DNA of 56,603 nucleotides from NCBI RefSeq assembly GCF_002188465.1, contig NZ_NINW01000047.1, positions 1 through 56,603 on the forward strand, given 5' to 3'. Source of the stretch: Pigmentiphaga sp. NML080357. GTDB taxonomy: Bacteria > Pseudomonadota > Gammaproteobacteria > Burkholderiales > Burkholderiaceae_B. Shown one piece after another: positions 23,584 to 31,740 of the stretch (positions are counted from its first letter, which is position 1; each line of letters opens with the position of its first letter). Under the pieces are notes generated by a model, which saw only the letters and a program-made list of their open reading frames with translations, made no database searches and was not told the DNA's origin. A program made the translations under genes and the position numbers.

Positions 23584-25866
23584 TCAGTCGTCGGCATAGG
23601 GGGTGTAGGCGGGCTGCATCGGGTGCTTGAGACCCACGCCACGGAAGCCCCGGATGCCGGCGGCGTTGCGCCATTTCTCGACGCCGCGGGTGATCAAGAG
23701 GTCGGAGAAGCGGCGCTGTGAGCCGACGAACTCGCCGGCGGCCTCCGCCCACTGCTTCCAGTCGGTGAACAGTTCGGCGGTCAGTGACTTGGCATTGGCC
23801 TCGCGCACGCAGCGCTCCTCCAGCCAGCGGCCCAGCGCGTCCTCGGCCTCGAAGTACTCCTCGGTGGCCGCCACCACCTGCGGCGGCGGATCGAGCCGGC
23901 CCAGGCGCTGCCAGGCCAGGCACCCTTCCAGCGCCCAGGCCAGGATGCCGTCCCGCTCGGCCAGCAACTTCTGCTGCAGGTGTTTGTCGCGCCGCTCGGG
24001 CGGCACGGTGATCGTGAAGGGGATCAGGTGCAGCCGGCGCTTCATCGCCTCGTCCACGTTGCGGATCGCGGGCTTGTGGTTGCCGGCGATGACCAGCTTG
24101 AACTGGGGCGTGTACTCGAAGAAGTCCTGGCGCATGAAGCGCGCCGAGACCTTGTCGCCGCCGGTGATGGCCTTGACCTTGGACTCGTTCCAGCGCCGGC
24201 CCTGCTCGGTCTCGATGGAGGAGACGAAGCGCGCCCCGCGCAGGCCCGCCATGTCGGTCGGATGCCGGTCGCCGCGCGCCTCCATGAAGGTGTCCATCGG
24301 CGCGCTGGCGGCGTAGTCGCCGAGGATCGTGGCCAGGGTGTTCACGAACACCGACTTGCCGTTGGCGCCGGTGCCGTAGAGGAAGAACAGCGCATGCTCC
24401 CGGGTCGAGCCGGTCAAGCAGTAGCCGCTGACGCGCTGCAAATAGGCTTGCAGGTCCGCGTCGCCGCCGGTGACTTCGGCAAGGAAGCGCCGCCAGGTCG
24501 GGCAGTCGCCGCCGGGCGTGGCGGTGGTGATCTTGGTCATGCGGTCGGCGCGGTCGTGTGCGCGCAGGCGGCCCGTCCTGAGGTCGACCACGCCGCCTGG
24601 GGTGTTGAGCAGCCAGGGATCGGCGTCCCACTCGGCGGTGGTCGCGGCATGACGTCGGTCTGCGCGAGCCAGGCGTTCGACGCCGCCGACGGTGCCGGAG
24701 GTGGCCAGCTTGGCCGCCAGCTTGGGGTTGTCGGCCTGGAGGGCCGCGTGTCGGCAGACACCGCGGATCAAGTCGGTGGCCGCCAGCGTTTCCTCGTTGC
24801 GCCAACGCCGGCCATCCCACACCAACCAGCGGCCCCAGGCCGCCACGTAGCGCCAGTCGCGGTGGTAGCGGCGGGTGAAGGCCAGCGCCAGGGCATCTTC
24901 GGTGCCCCACACCGATTCATCCGCGCCGATCACCGGCTCGCCGGGGTCCGCAATGTCATGCACCTGCACACGCGGGCCGTGGGCGAGGAAGGCCGCGACG
25001 TCGAAGCCCTCGGCCACGGCATCGGCCGCATCCCAGCCCTCGGCGGCTTCCTCGGGTGGGTAGAGGATGTGGCAGGTCTTCGCGCCCGCCGACAGAATCG
25101 CCTGGGCCGCCTGCACGGCGTACTCCCAGCCCGGCTTGTCGCGGTCGGGCCAGATCAGCACGGCCTTTCCCGCCAGCGGCGACCAGTCGGTCTTGTCCAC
25201 GGGCGCATTCGCCCCGTGCATCGCGGTGGTGGCCACGATCCCGAGCTCGATCAAGGCCTGGGCGCATTTCTCGCCCTCGACCAGCACGACCTGGGCGGCG
25301 TCCTGGATCCCCGGCTGGTTGTACAGCGGCCGCGGCTCGGGCGGTGCCATCTTGCGCCGTTTGGCGTCCCAGGGCCGGAATTCCTTCTTGCGCCCGGGCG
25401 GGTCGTAGCGGTAGACCACGGCGATGAGGCGCCCTTGTGCGTCGAGGTAGTCCCACTTGGCGGTGGCCGGGCCGAGGTCGTCGATCGAGGCCTTCTTGGC
25501 CGCCTTGCGCGGCGGCGCCGTGAGCGCTCGGCCGACGAGGTCCTCGGCCAGGTCGAGGACGCGGGCGAAGTCGCCGTGCACGTCCACGCCGAAGTGAGCG
25601 CCGATCAGGTGGAACACATCGCCGCCGGAGCCTTCGGCGCGGTCGGTCCACAGTCCCGCCTTGTCGCCGTCGAGCACGACTTCCAGGCTGTCGCCCGGGC
25701 TGCCGAGCACGTCGCCGATGACGAACTTGCCGCGGCGCTTCTTTCCAGCGGGGAACAGGGTGAACAGCACCGACTCCAGCCTCGCGAGCAGCGCGGCGCG
25801 CACGGCCTCGCGGCGCTCGGACGCCGGGATCTCGGGCGCGGGTGCGGTGTCATTGAAGTCCAGCAT
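23584..25866 (-). CDS. P4-type primase-helicase (Toprim-like plus D5/SF3 helicase)
   Basis: 760 residues. The N-terminal part (GKKRRGKFVIGDVLGSPGDS, GLWTDRAEGSGGDVFHLIGA) is like zinc-free phage primase N-domains. A Toprim-like segment follows (VVLVEGEKCAQAL near 200, AVLIWPDRDKPGW near 240). After the D5-N region the SF3 helicase shows FFLYGTGANGKSVFVNT (Walker A, near 495) and the family segments KAITGGDKVSARFMRQDFFE and FKLVIAGNHKPAIRN. It should prime and unwind phage DNA. It starts within the 3' end of the HTH gene (17-base overlap). Confidence 0.9.
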   Translation of the reverse strand: MLDFNDTAPAPEIPASERREAVRAALLARLESVLFTLFPAGKKRRGKFVIGDVLGSPGDSLEVVLDGDKAGLWTDRAEGSGGDVFHLIGAHFGVDVHGDFARVLDLAEDLVGRALTAPPRKAAKKASIDDLGPATAKWDYLDAQGRLIAVVYRYDPPGRKKEFRPWDAKRRKMAPPEPRPLYNQPGIQDAAQVVLVEGEKCAQALIELGIVATTAMHGANAPVDKTDWSPLAGKAVLIWPDRDKPGWEYAVQAAQAILSAGAKTCHILYPPEEAAEGWDAADAVAEGFDVAAFLAHGPRVQVHDIADPGEPVIGADESVWGTEDALALAFTRRYHRDWRYVAAWGRWLVWDGRRWRNEETLAATDLIRGVCRHAALQADNPKLAAKLATSGTVGGVERLARADRRHAATTAEWDADPWLLNTPGGVVDLRTGRLRAHDRADRMTKITTATPGGDCPTWRRFLAEVTGGDADLQAYLQRVSGYCLTGSTREHALFFLYGTGANGKSVFVNTLATILGDYAASAPMDTFMEARGDRHPTDMAGLRGARFVSSIETEQGRRWNESKVKAITGGDKVSARFMRQDFFEYTPQFKLVIAGNHKPAIRNVDEAMKRRLHLIPFTITVPPERRDKHLQQKLLAERDGILAWALEGCLAWQRLGRLDPPPQVVAATEEYFEAEDALGRWLEERCVREANAKSLTAELFTDWKQWAEAAGEFVGSQRRFSDLLITRGVEKWRNAAGIRGFRGVGLKHPMQPAYTPYADD

Positions 25867-26104
25867 CCGACTCCTCCTCGTGCCCTGCGTCGGCCGTGAG
25901 CAGGGCTTGACGTTCCTCCATCCACGCCATCAGTTCGGAGAGCTTGAAACGCAGCAGCTTGCCCACCCGGTAGTGCGGCAGGCGCAGACGCCGGCGCTCC
26001 TTCGCGTGCGTGAGCCAGTAGTGCGGCAGATTGAGCGCCAGTGCCGCCTCGCGTGCGTCGATCAGGCGCTCCCCGAGCACCTGGTGCAGCGGTGTCTCGT
26101 TCAT
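25850..26104 (-). CDS. Small helix-turn-helix protein (excisionase/AlpA-like)
   Basis: Start MNETPLHQVLGERLIDAREA at 26104, overlapping the stop of the nuclease gene; 84 residues. The core LIDAREAALALNLPHYWLTH followed by HYRVGKLLRFKLSELMAWME is the winged-helix pattern of excisionase and AlpA-like proteins. In the early operon just before the primase it may act as a regulator or origin-binding protein rather than as an excisionase, since the integrase is of the serine class. Function is inferred. Confidence 0.75.
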   Translation of the reverse strand: MNETPLHQVLGERLIDAREAALALNLPHYWLTHAKERRRLRLPHYRVGKLLRFKLSELMAWMEERQALLTADAGHEEESDAGLQ

Positions 26105-26847
26105 GCCGCAGCCCTCCAGCACCGGTCCTGCCACGGACACATCCGGCACTCGACATGGGTGGGATCGGAGAACGAGCGCGGCAGCAGTTCGCCCGCCTCG
26201 GTGGCCGTGATGACCTTCACGGCCCGGTCGGACATGCGCTGCGCCAACGCCGCATCGAACGGCACCAGCTCGGCGTGAATCTCCATGGTGTCGGCGTTCA
26301 CCGCCGTGAACAGGGCCGGGTGCGCGTGCAGTTCGAGGTAGGCCTGGTAGAGCGCCACTTGCGCGGCGTAGACCGGGCGGGCAGACGCGAGCCGGTGCTT
26401 CTCCAGCTCGCGCCACGACTTCGCTCCCAAGCACTTGTTCTCCCACAGCGCCGGGTAGCCGCAACCGAACCCCAGGTCGGGCCCGGCGACGAGCACGCCA
26501 TCGACGTGGCCCTGCAGGCGCCCGTCCAGCGCCGAGAAGCCGAATTGCTCCTCCGCGTCGTTACGCGTGCGCAGATCGAAGCCCGCGGCACGCAGCCATC
26601 CGACCATGCAGTCCTCGATGAGGTGGCCGCGCTCGAAGACGCGCAGCATGCGGCCGTCGGTCTCGCGACCCGGATCGACCGGGGCGTCGGCGAACTCGTA
26701 CTGCAGCGCGCGCTCGCAGGCGACCCCGAGGCGCGAGGCGCCGAGGTAGGTGCGGCGAGGCTGCGCCGCGCGAGACTGCTGCAGCCCGGCGTCGATCAGC
26801 GCCGTGAGCTGACCCGACAGGCTCTTGGAGGCGTTGAAGTCCATCAT
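26101..26847 (-). CDS. PD-(D/E)XK nuclease, Cas4/RecB-like, with Fe-S cysteines
   Basis: Start MMDFNASKSLSGQL at 26847 with GGAGG upstream; 248 residues. The nuclease core shows GHVDGVL (Asp116) and ALWENKCLGAKSW (Glu136-x-Lys138), followed by a helix with QVALYQAYL. Cys44 (GVACERALQYEF) and the C-terminal C234, C237 and C243 (CRMCPWQDRCW) are arranged as in Cas4/AddB enzymes that hold a 4Fe-4S cluster. Probably a 5'-3' exonuclease for phage recombination. No CRISPR array or other cas gene is near, so it is not part of a CRISPR system. Confidence 0.85.
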   Translation of the reverse strand: MMDFNASKSLSGQLTALIDAGLQQSRAAQPRRTYLGASRLGVACERALQYEFADAPVDPGRETDGRMLRVFERGHLIEDCMVGWLRAAGFDLRTRNDAEEQFGFSALDGRLQGHVDGVLVAGPDLGFGCGYPALWENKCLGAKSWRELEKHRLASARPVYAAQVALYQAYLELHAHPALFTAVNADTMEIHAELVPFDAALAQRMSDRAVKVITATEAGELLPRSFSDPTHVECRMCPWQDRCWRAAA

Positions 26848-27365
26848 CGCCGCGCCTCCTTGGGTGCTGCCGTGCGTGCCGTCTGCGCTTGAGCCTTCGG
26901 CTCCTCCCACGGCAGATCGTCCTCGAGGTCGGCGAAGGGGTCGGACACCGGGTCTTTCAAGCCCCGCACCGGCGGATACTTGGTCGCCTCGTGGTGCTCG
27001 ACCATCGCCTCCGTGTAGCAGGTGACGATGGCGTCGACCACCTGGAGCGCCTCGGCCTCGGAATACTCGCCCAGCGGCTTGGCAAAGCCGATCTCGCCCG
27101 CGACCTCGCCGAAGGCCTTGAGGCACTTCTTCATCGCGGCCAGTTCGACGTCAGACGGGTCGATCATGGCCACCTCCGTCTTGGGCGTGCGTCCTTCCTG
27201 CACCCGCAGCCACTGACCGTAGAGCGCGTGAAACGCCTGCTGGCAACGCCGCGAGCAGAACACCCAGTCGATCGGATAGCGCCGGGCATCGCCCACCGGA
27301 TGCCGAAGGTCCGAGTGGCCGTAGCCGCCCGCCTGTCGTTTGCAGACCCAGCACTTGCCGCTCAT
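26844..27365 (-). CDS. DUF6511-like zinc-finger phage protein
   Basis: 173 residues. The N-terminal third has CWVCKRQAGGYGHSD and WVFCSRRCQQAFH, a C2-C2 zinc-binding pattern similar to DUF6511. A later helical region (ELAAMKKCLKAFGEVAGEIG, EALQVVDAIVTCYTEAMVEH) and a Pro/Ala-rich tail follow. It overlaps the nuclease start by four bases, so the two are coupled and may work together on DNA. The start is the ATG at 27365; its ribosome site is weak. The exact role is unknown. Confidence 0.75.
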   Translation of the reverse strand: MSGKCWVCKRQAGGYGHSDLRHPVGDARRYPIDWVFCSRRCQQAFHALYGQWLRVQEGRTPKTEVAMIDPSDVELAAMKKCLKAFGEVAGEIGFAKPLGEYSEAEALQVVDAIVTCYTEAMVEHHEATKYPPVRGLKDPVSDPFADLEDDLPWEEPKAQAQTARTAAPKEARR

Positions 27366-27428
27366 TGCATTCGCTCTCGCCTTCGGCTTCGCGAAACTTC
27401 GCTTCGCTCGTTTTCATCGCCCCTCCTC

Positions 27429-28058
27429 TCACTGCGCCCAGGCCGGCTTGCCCGGCACGGCGGGGCGTTGCGGGGCAACCGGTGCGGGCATCGCACGGGG
27501 CGGGGCGACCGCCGCCGGCGCGCCGGAGTGGGCGGTGCCGGGGTTCTTCGGCGGCAGCCCCATCAGGCGGGCGTAGTCCGGGTGGTCGGGCTCGACGGCG
27601 TTTCGGATGACGTTCTTCAAGTCGCCGCGGCCGTCCTTCTCGATGTCGATGCGGGCCGCAAACTCGATGCCGTCGAGCTCGTGGAAGCCCTGGATGCGCC
27701 GCGCGGCGGCGGCCTGCGGGCTCATGTCCTGCGGATGGACGTTGCGGGCGGAATTGAGCACGGCGCGCACGAAGCTGCGCCCCATCTGGCCCCAAGCCGG
27801 GCCCTTCGGGGAATGCAGGCCGATGTTGCTCCAGAGCTTGCGCCGGGCGTACTCGCCCTCCAGCACCACGAACTCGGCCGCCAGATAGACCGAGCCAGTT
27901 CCAAAGCTCTGCGTGGCGTAGCCGCCGGTCCAGCCCTGGGCCGGGTCATCAAAGCCCCCGGGCTTGAGCGTCATGCGCACGCGGGCGAGCGTGCCCTTGG
28001 GGATGAGGTCGAAACTGGGCTGCTGCTGCGCGTCGTTGAAATCGTTCCAGGCGGTCAT
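27429..28058 (-). CDS. DUF669-like phage protein, candidate ssDNA-binding protein
   Basis: 209 residues: MTAWNDFNDAQQQPSFDLIP, then LARVRMTLKPGG, VYLAAEFVVLEGEYARRKLW and SNIGLHSPKGPAWGQMGRSF. This 'expandable beta-barrel then long Pro/Ala tail' pattern resembles DUF669, proposed to be OB-fold ssDNA-binding proteins, and it lies next to the AAA ATPase and upstream of the nuclease, as in recombination modules of phages. The C-terminal tail ends PAWAQ and is not the acidic tail of bacterial SSB. Assignment is tentative. Confidence 0.6.
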   Translation of the reverse strand: MTAWNDFNDAQQQPSFDLIPKGTLARVRMTLKPGGFDDPAQGWTGGYATQSFGTGSVYLAAEFVVLEGEYARRKLWSNIGLHSPKGPAWGQMGRSFVRAVLNSARNVHPQDMSPQAAAARRIQGFHELDGIEFAARIDIEKDGRGDLKNVIRNAVEPDHPDYARLMGLPPKNPGTAHSGAPAAVAPPRAMPAPVAPQRPAVPGKPAWAQ

Positions 28059-28061
28059 GGC

Positions 28062-28892
28062 TCACTCCTCGAAGGCGGTAGCGGATGGCGGAAGGCGGGT
28101 GGCGGCGGCGCACTTGTCGATCAGCGCGCGCAGGTTCGGCGGCTCCAGCAACTCGAGCTGGCCGGAGCGGTCCTTGGCCGGGACGCCGTAGGGGTTCAGC
28201 GTGTGGCAGACGAAGGCGCGGTAGATTGATCCGTCCTCGGCCTTGATCTCGGCCAAGGTGACCACCTCGTCGACGATGCCGGGCAGTTCCGCCGCGGTCT
28301 TGGCGCCCTCGATCTGCGGCACGAAGACCTTGCGGTTGAAGTCGTCCAGGCGCTCGTCGAGGATGGCGACGAACACGACGTGCTTGCCGCGCGCGTGCTG
28401 CAGATGGGTCAGCGCCCCGATCAGTTCCGAGCCGAGCAGGCCGTAGGCGCCCCGGGTGTCGGGCTTGCCGGTGCGCTCGCTGTAGGCTTGCGGCTGGGTC
28501 TTGGCCCAGACGAGCGCCAGGCGCGCGAGTACCGTGATCGAGTCGACGAAGTAGGTGTCGTACTTGGCCAGTTGCGCGGGATCGCCGTAGCGCTCGCACA
28601 CATGCCGGTAATGCGCCTCGGAGTACGGCGCATCCGCCGGCAACGCCGGGTTCGGGCCGGCCAGGAACACCACGAGATCGCGGAACTCCGGCCAGGTGCT
28701 CGGGCGCACGCAGTCGCCGCGCCAGTCCTTGACGGCCAAGTCGCCAGCCTCGAGGTCGACGAACAGGGTCGAGGCTTCGGGCAGGGTCTTCAACTGGCTG
28801 GTCTTGCCGATGCCGCTCTTGCCTAGAAGCACGAGCTTCACGCCCTGCTTCTCGCGCAGCCGCTGATCGGCGGTGATGATGGGGAGGGCCAT
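28062..28892 (-). CDS. Phage AAA/RecA-like ATPase (AAA_24 type)
   Basis: Start MALPIITADQRLREKQGVKL at 28892, overlapping the stop of the BRO-N gene; 276 residues. Walker A is LLGKSGIGKTSQL (residues about 22-34), STLFVDLEAGD follows, and the Walker B region is YDTYFVDSITVLARLALVW. This is the AAA_24 fold of phage nucleotide-binding proteins, which pair with an ssDNA-binding protein and a nuclease in recombination blocks. The DUF669-like partner begins three bases downstream of its stop. Confidence 0.85.
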   Translation of the reverse strand: MALPIITADQRLREKQGVKLVLLGKSGIGKTSQLKTLPEASTLFVDLEAGDLAVKDWRGDCVRPSTWPEFRDLVVFLAGPNPALPADAPYSEAHYRHVCERYGDPAQLAKYDTYFVDSITVLARLALVWAKTQPQAYSERTGKPDTRGAYGLLGSELIGALTHLQHARGKHVVFVAILDERLDDFNRKVFVPQIEGAKTAAELPGIVDEVVTLAEIKAEDGSIYRAFVCHTLNPYGVPAKDRSGQLELLEPPNLRALIDKCAAATRLPPSATAFEE

Positions 28893-29665
28893 CACGCCAC
28901 CTCCTTCAGCCGCTCCGCGACCGCCGGGTTCCAGAGGATCTGGTAGCCGCTGTGCCCGTTGCGCGAGTACGGCATGGCTTCGGCCCAAGCCTCGCCGGCT
29001 TCGGTCAGTTCCCACTCGTCCCGCTCGTTGCGCAACTGCAGGCCGTGGTGGGCCAGGCGCTGGTTGATGGCCTTGGCCGACAGGCCGAGCAGCCTGCCGA
29101 GCTGGGTGGCGTTGAGCGAGCAGATCGCCTCGTTCGCCGCAGTGTCCCGGGCAGGAAGGGCGCGGCGCAGCGTCTCGACCGCCAGGCCCGTGTTCTCCTG
29201 GATGCAGGAGAGCGTGGCCGCCATCGCGATGCCGGGTTTGACCCCCGGCACCTTGGCCACGGCCTCGCCGATCAGCAGCAGAGCGGCGATGCGGTCCTGG
29301 GTGGGTGCCGGCAGGGTCGGGCGTGCACTTGGCGCCGTGTAGCTGCCCGTCTTGCGGATCGCCGGCAGCACCTCGTGGGTGACCCAGCGCTTGAAGCGCT
29401 TGGCCTCGCGCTTGCGGCTGCCGAGGACCAGGCTGTACAGCCCGGGCTCGTTGACGACGTTGACCTGGTCATTGCCGCGCGAGATGCCCTGAATTGAGAT
29501 CAGGGCTTGCTCGTCAGGGTCCAGTCGCGCCAGGGCGCGGGTGGTGTTCGGCAGTTCAAGAACCGCGCACACATCCACCGCGACGAACCACGGTTCGCCT
29601 TGGGCATCCGTGACGACCCGGACCGGACGGCCTTCGAAATCAAACGGGATCAGTTCGGTGCTCAT
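28892..29665 (-). CDS. BRO-N domain protein (phage antirepressor family)
   Basis: 257 residues. Residues about 1-105 are a BRO-N domain (IPFDFEGRPVRVVTDAQGEP, WFVAVDVCAVLELPNTTRAL, NVVNEPGLYSLVLGSRKREA, KRFKRWVTHEVLPAIRKTGS). The C-terminal part is helical with an HTH-like segment (LNATQLGRLLGLSAKAINQR). Such proteins act as phage antirepressors or DNA-binding early regulators. It sits in the leftward early operon, with an ATGA junction to the ATPase. Confidence 0.88.
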   Translation of the reverse strand: MSTELIPFDFEGRPVRVVTDAQGEPWFVAVDVCAVLELPNTTRALARLDPDEQALISIQGISRGNDQVNVVNEPGLYSLVLGSRKREAKRFKRWVTHEVLPAIRKTGSYTAPSARPTLPAPTQDRIAALLLIGEAVAKVPGVKPGIAMAATLSCIQENTGLAVETLRRALPARDTAANEAICSLNATQLGRLLGLSAKAINQRLAHHGLQLRNERDEWELTEAGEAWAEAMPYSRNGHSGYQILWNPAVAERLKEVA

Positions 29666-29668
29666 GGA

Positions 29669-30148
29669 TCACTCCTCCGAGACGAGGGCCAGCCGGAACG
29701 TGGGCTTGCCGGGCTTGACGGTGCGGGCGGCATCGAACCCGGCGCGCAGTGCCGGCGGCCAGTTGGAGAAGCGCGATTCCGAGACGGAGTACTCGACGTC
29801 CAGGTAGTCCTCGACCTTCTCGCCGGCGGCGGCGATGCGCCGGGCGATGGCGGCCAGTTGCGCCTGGTCCCAGGACACGCGCTTCGGGACATCGACCGTC
29901 ACGCGAAGCAGCCCGTCCTTCAGGTGCACGACGCCGAAGTCCTTGCCCGCCTCGAGGCGGGCAGCACGGGCCTGCTCGCCGTAGGCGGCCTCCAGCGCAG
30001 CGTCGAACTTGGCGCGGGCCTGCTTGAGCCAGGCGAGCGCTTCGTCCAGGTGGCGGCTGATCTCCGCCTTCTGGGCGGGCGGAAGTTGAGCCAGCTGGCC
30101 GACGGACATCGCGGCGATGTCGGCGGGGTAGAGGGTCAAATCGCTCAT
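29669..30148 (-). CDS. Conserved-looking early phage protein, 159 aa, unknown
   Basis: 159 residues. The N-terminal half is helical (VGQLAQLPPAQKAEISRHLD, EALAWLKQARAKFDAALEAA). The C-terminal half is mixed (VVHLKDGLLRVTVDVPKRVS, IARRIAAAGEKVEDYLDVEY, PTFRLALVSEE). I do not recognise the family. It is the second gene of the early operon, 3 bases from the BRO-N gene and 11 bases from the HTH gene, so co-expression is likely. Confidence 0.7.
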   Translation of the reverse strand: MSDLTLYPADIAAMSVGQLAQLPPAQKAEISRHLDEALAWLKQARAKFDAALEAAYGEQARAARLEAGKDFGVVHLKDGLLRVTVDVPKRVSWDQAQLAAIARRIAAAGEKVEDYLDVEYSVSESRFSNWPPALRAGFDAARTVKPGKPTFRLALVSEE

Positions 30149-30159
30149 CGCATCCCCCT

Positions 30160-30423
30160 TCAGCGCGCCGCGCGCTCGGAGGTCGAGTCGTGCAGGGCGC
30201 CACGCTCGAACTCGATGACCGACTCCAGGGGGTAGCTGACGCGCTTGGACAGCTTCAGGTAGCGCGGGCCCCGCCCTTCGCTGCGCCAGCGCTGCAGGGT
30301 CTTGGGGCTCAGGCCCCAGCGCTGCGCGAGCTCGTTCTCGTTGAGGACCCGACGGTCGCCGGGAGACAGGCCGTTGATCGCATCGACCGGCGACCGGGGG
30401 ATGGTGCTTGCCGTTGTCGGCAT
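30160..30423 (-). CDS. Helix-turn-helix protein, AlpA/excisionase-like, first gene of the early operon
   Basis: 87 residues, start ATG at 30423 with a strong AGGAGG five bases upstream. The core LNENELAQRWGLSPKTLQRW followed by RGPRYLKLSKRVSYPLESV is the MerR/AlpA-type winged helix common in excisionases and small phage activators. It follows the 23-bp spaced operator-like repeats (30475-30529), which it or the repressor may bind. As the first early gene it is a good candidate for the early regulator. Confidence 0.8.
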   Translation of the reverse strand: MPTTASTIPRSPVDAINGLSPGDRRVLNENELAQRWGLSPKTLQRWRSEGRGPRYLKLSKRVSYPLESVIEFERGALHDSTSERAAR

Positions 30424-30474
30424 GGAAGCCTCCTATGACGCTGTTGAGGAACAGGTGTCATTGCAGGCTTCGGG

Positions 30475-30529
30475 TGGCGAACCTTGGAGGGACCGAATGG
30501 CGAACCACGCGGGAACTTCGGGTTCGCCA
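30475..30529. repeat. Three 9-bp operator-like repeats at exact 23-bp spacing
   Basis: tggcgaacc at 30475-30483 and 30498-30506, and its reverse complement ggttcgcca at 30521-30529. The start-to-start distances are both 23 bases, close to two helical turns, so bound proteins would be on about the same face. They lie upstream of the first early gene (minus strand) and after the merR terminator. Confidence 0.65.
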
Positions 30530-30544
30530 AAGTTCTCGCCGATA

Positions 30545-30572
30545 CGAAAACGGCGGGCACAAGGCCCGCCGT
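30545..30572 (-). terminator. Intrinsic terminator of merR
   Basis: Perfect 9-bp stem (acggcgggc at 30550-30558, gcccgccgt at 30564-30572) with a five-base loop. On the minus strand it is followed by TTTTCG. It lies 34 bases after the merR stop and insulates the merR transcript from the early operon. Confidence 0.7.
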
Positions 30573-30605
30573 CATGGTCGAGGATCAGTCAAGGACGGCT
30601 GTGCG

Positions 30606-31019
30606 TCACTCCGCCTGCAAGGCGGCGATCAAGGGGCAGCGCACCCGGCCGCGAATGGCATTGCAGCGCTGCACGAGCTCGGACAGCGCCGCTTCGATGC
30701 GCTGCAGGTCAGCCAGTCGTTCGCGAACGTCAACGAGTTTGCGCTGAGCCTGCGCACGCGCCTCGGCGCAGTGCGATCCGTCCTCGAGCTTGAGCAGTTC
30801 GGACACCTCGTCGAGACTGAAGCCCAGCCGCTGTGCCGACTTGATGAAGCGGACGCGGCCAAGCTCGTCGGCGCCGTAACGGCGGATACTTCCCTGCGGC
30901 CGATCTGGTTCGGGCAACAGCCCCTTGCGCTGGTAGAAGCGGATGGTTTCGACATTGACGCCAGCCGCGCGCGCCAGCGCGCCGATCGTCATCGCCTCGA
31001 TCTCGGGCGTGCTGTTCAT
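30606..31019 (-). CDS. merR: MerR, mercury-responsive transcriptional regulator
   Basis: Start [20 protein letters not shown] at 31019 (137 residues). The HTH spans about 11-60 ([20 protein letters not shown]). The three Hg(II) ligands of MerR are present: C84 (GSHCAEA), C119 (QRCNA) and C128 ([10 protein letters not shown]). As for Tn501/Tn21 MerR, it should bend DNA at the dyad of the divergent mer promoter, repress it without metal and activate with Hg(II). It is divergent from merT with a 41-base gap holding that promoter. Confidence 0.95.
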   Translation of the reverse strand: MNSTPEIEAMTIGALARAAGVNVETIRFYQRKGLLPEPDRPQGSIRRYGADELGRVRFIKSAQRLGFSLDEVSELLKLEDGSHCAEARAQAQRKLVDVRERLADLQRIEAALSELVQRCNAIRGRVRCPLIAALQAE

Positions 31020-31023
31020 GGTC

Positions 31024-31054
31024 TTGACTCCGTACTTAAGTACGGAAGTAAGCT
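31024..31054 (+). promoter_or_regulatory. mer promoter-operator with 19-bp spacer
   Basis: -35 TTGACT at 31024-31029 and -10 TAAGCT at 31049-31054, separated by 19 bases, the over-long spacer typical of MerR-controlled promoters. A perfect palindrome CCGTACTTAAGTACGG (31030-31045) lies between them as the MerR site. The start of transcription predicted at about 31061 coincides with the merT start codon. Confidence 0.9.
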
Positions 31055-31060
31055 TACTCC

Positions 31061-31435
31061 ATGAAACCAGACACCCCAACTGCGCAAGGCAGTACCGGAG
31101 GCGGCCGTGCGGCGCTCGCGGCCGGATTCGTCTCGGCCATCCTCGCATCGACCTGCTGCCTCGGGCCATTGGTGCTGATCACGCTGGGCTTCTCAGGGGC
31201 ATGGATCAGCAACCTGACGGCCCTCGAACCCTACCGCCCGATCTTCATCGGCGCGGCCCTCGTCGCGTTGTTCCTCGCCGGGCGACGCATATGGGCGAAA
31301 GCCCCGGCGTGCGAACCCGGACAGGCCTGCGCGGTGCCGTCGGTTCGGCGCGGCTACGAGCTGCTGTTCGGGATCGTGGTCGCCCTGGTGATCGTGGCGC
31401 TCGGCTTCCCGCTGGTCGCGCCCTGGTTTTACTGA
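31061..31435 (+). CDS. merT: MerT, inner-membrane mercuric ion transporter
   Basis: 124 residues with three membrane helices (about 17-40, 60-76, 98-122). The cysteine pairs known to move Hg(II) are present: C32-C33 ([11 protein letters not shown]) in helix 1 and C84/C90 ([11 protein letters not shown]) in the cytoplasmic loop. It takes Hg(II) from MerP in the periplasm into the cytoplasm. No ribosome site precedes the ATG, and the predicted +1 is at or next to the ATG, so leaderless translation is possible. No merA follows. Confidence 0.95.
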   Translation: MKPDTPTAQGSTGGGRAALAAGFVSAILASTCCLGPLVLITLGFSGAWISNLTALEPYRPIFIGAALVALFLAGRRIWAKAPACEPGQACAVPSVRRGYELLFGIVVALVIVALGFPLVAPWFY

Positions 31436-31446
31436 ACGGAGGTTTT

Positions 31447-31740
31447 ATGAAGAGATTGCTTGGTTTTCCGATGCTGACGCTCGCCCTGATCGTGAGCGTG
31501 CCAGTCATCGCCGCGACAAAGACCGTCACCCTGTCAGTGCCGGGCATGAACTGCGCCGCCTGCCCGATTACGGTCAAGAAGGCGCTCGGCAAGGTGCCGG
31601 GCGTGGCCAAGACGGACGTGAACCTCGACAAACGACAGGCGACCGTGACGTTCGACGACGCGCGGGCGAATGTAGAGGCGCTGACGCGGGCGACCCAGGA
31701 TGCTGGCTACCCCTCGACGGTGGTCGGGAGCGTGAAGTGA
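31447..31740 (+). CDS. merP: MerP, periplasmic mercuric ion-binding protein
   Basis: 97 residues starting MKRLLGFPMLTLALIVSVPV, a signal peptide that ends near ALA/AAT (about 23). The heavy-metal-associated domain follows with the GMNCAACP site (C36, C39), then ITVKKALGKVPGVAKTDVNL. GGAGG lies six bases before the ATG. It hands Hg(II) to MerT. It lies 11 bases after merT, and the next gene starts inside its last codons. Confidence 0.95.
   Translation: MKRLLGFPMLTLALIVSVPVIAATKTVTLSVPGMNCAACPITVKKALGKVPGVAKTDVNLDKRQATVTFDDARANVEALTRATQDAGYPSTVVGSVK

Noticed and set aside
26101-26847. CRISPR-Cas locus, because of a Cas4-like nuclease
   Set aside because: No repeat-spacer array and no other cas gene. 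The neighbours are phage replication genes, so the nuclease is a phage recombination enzyme.
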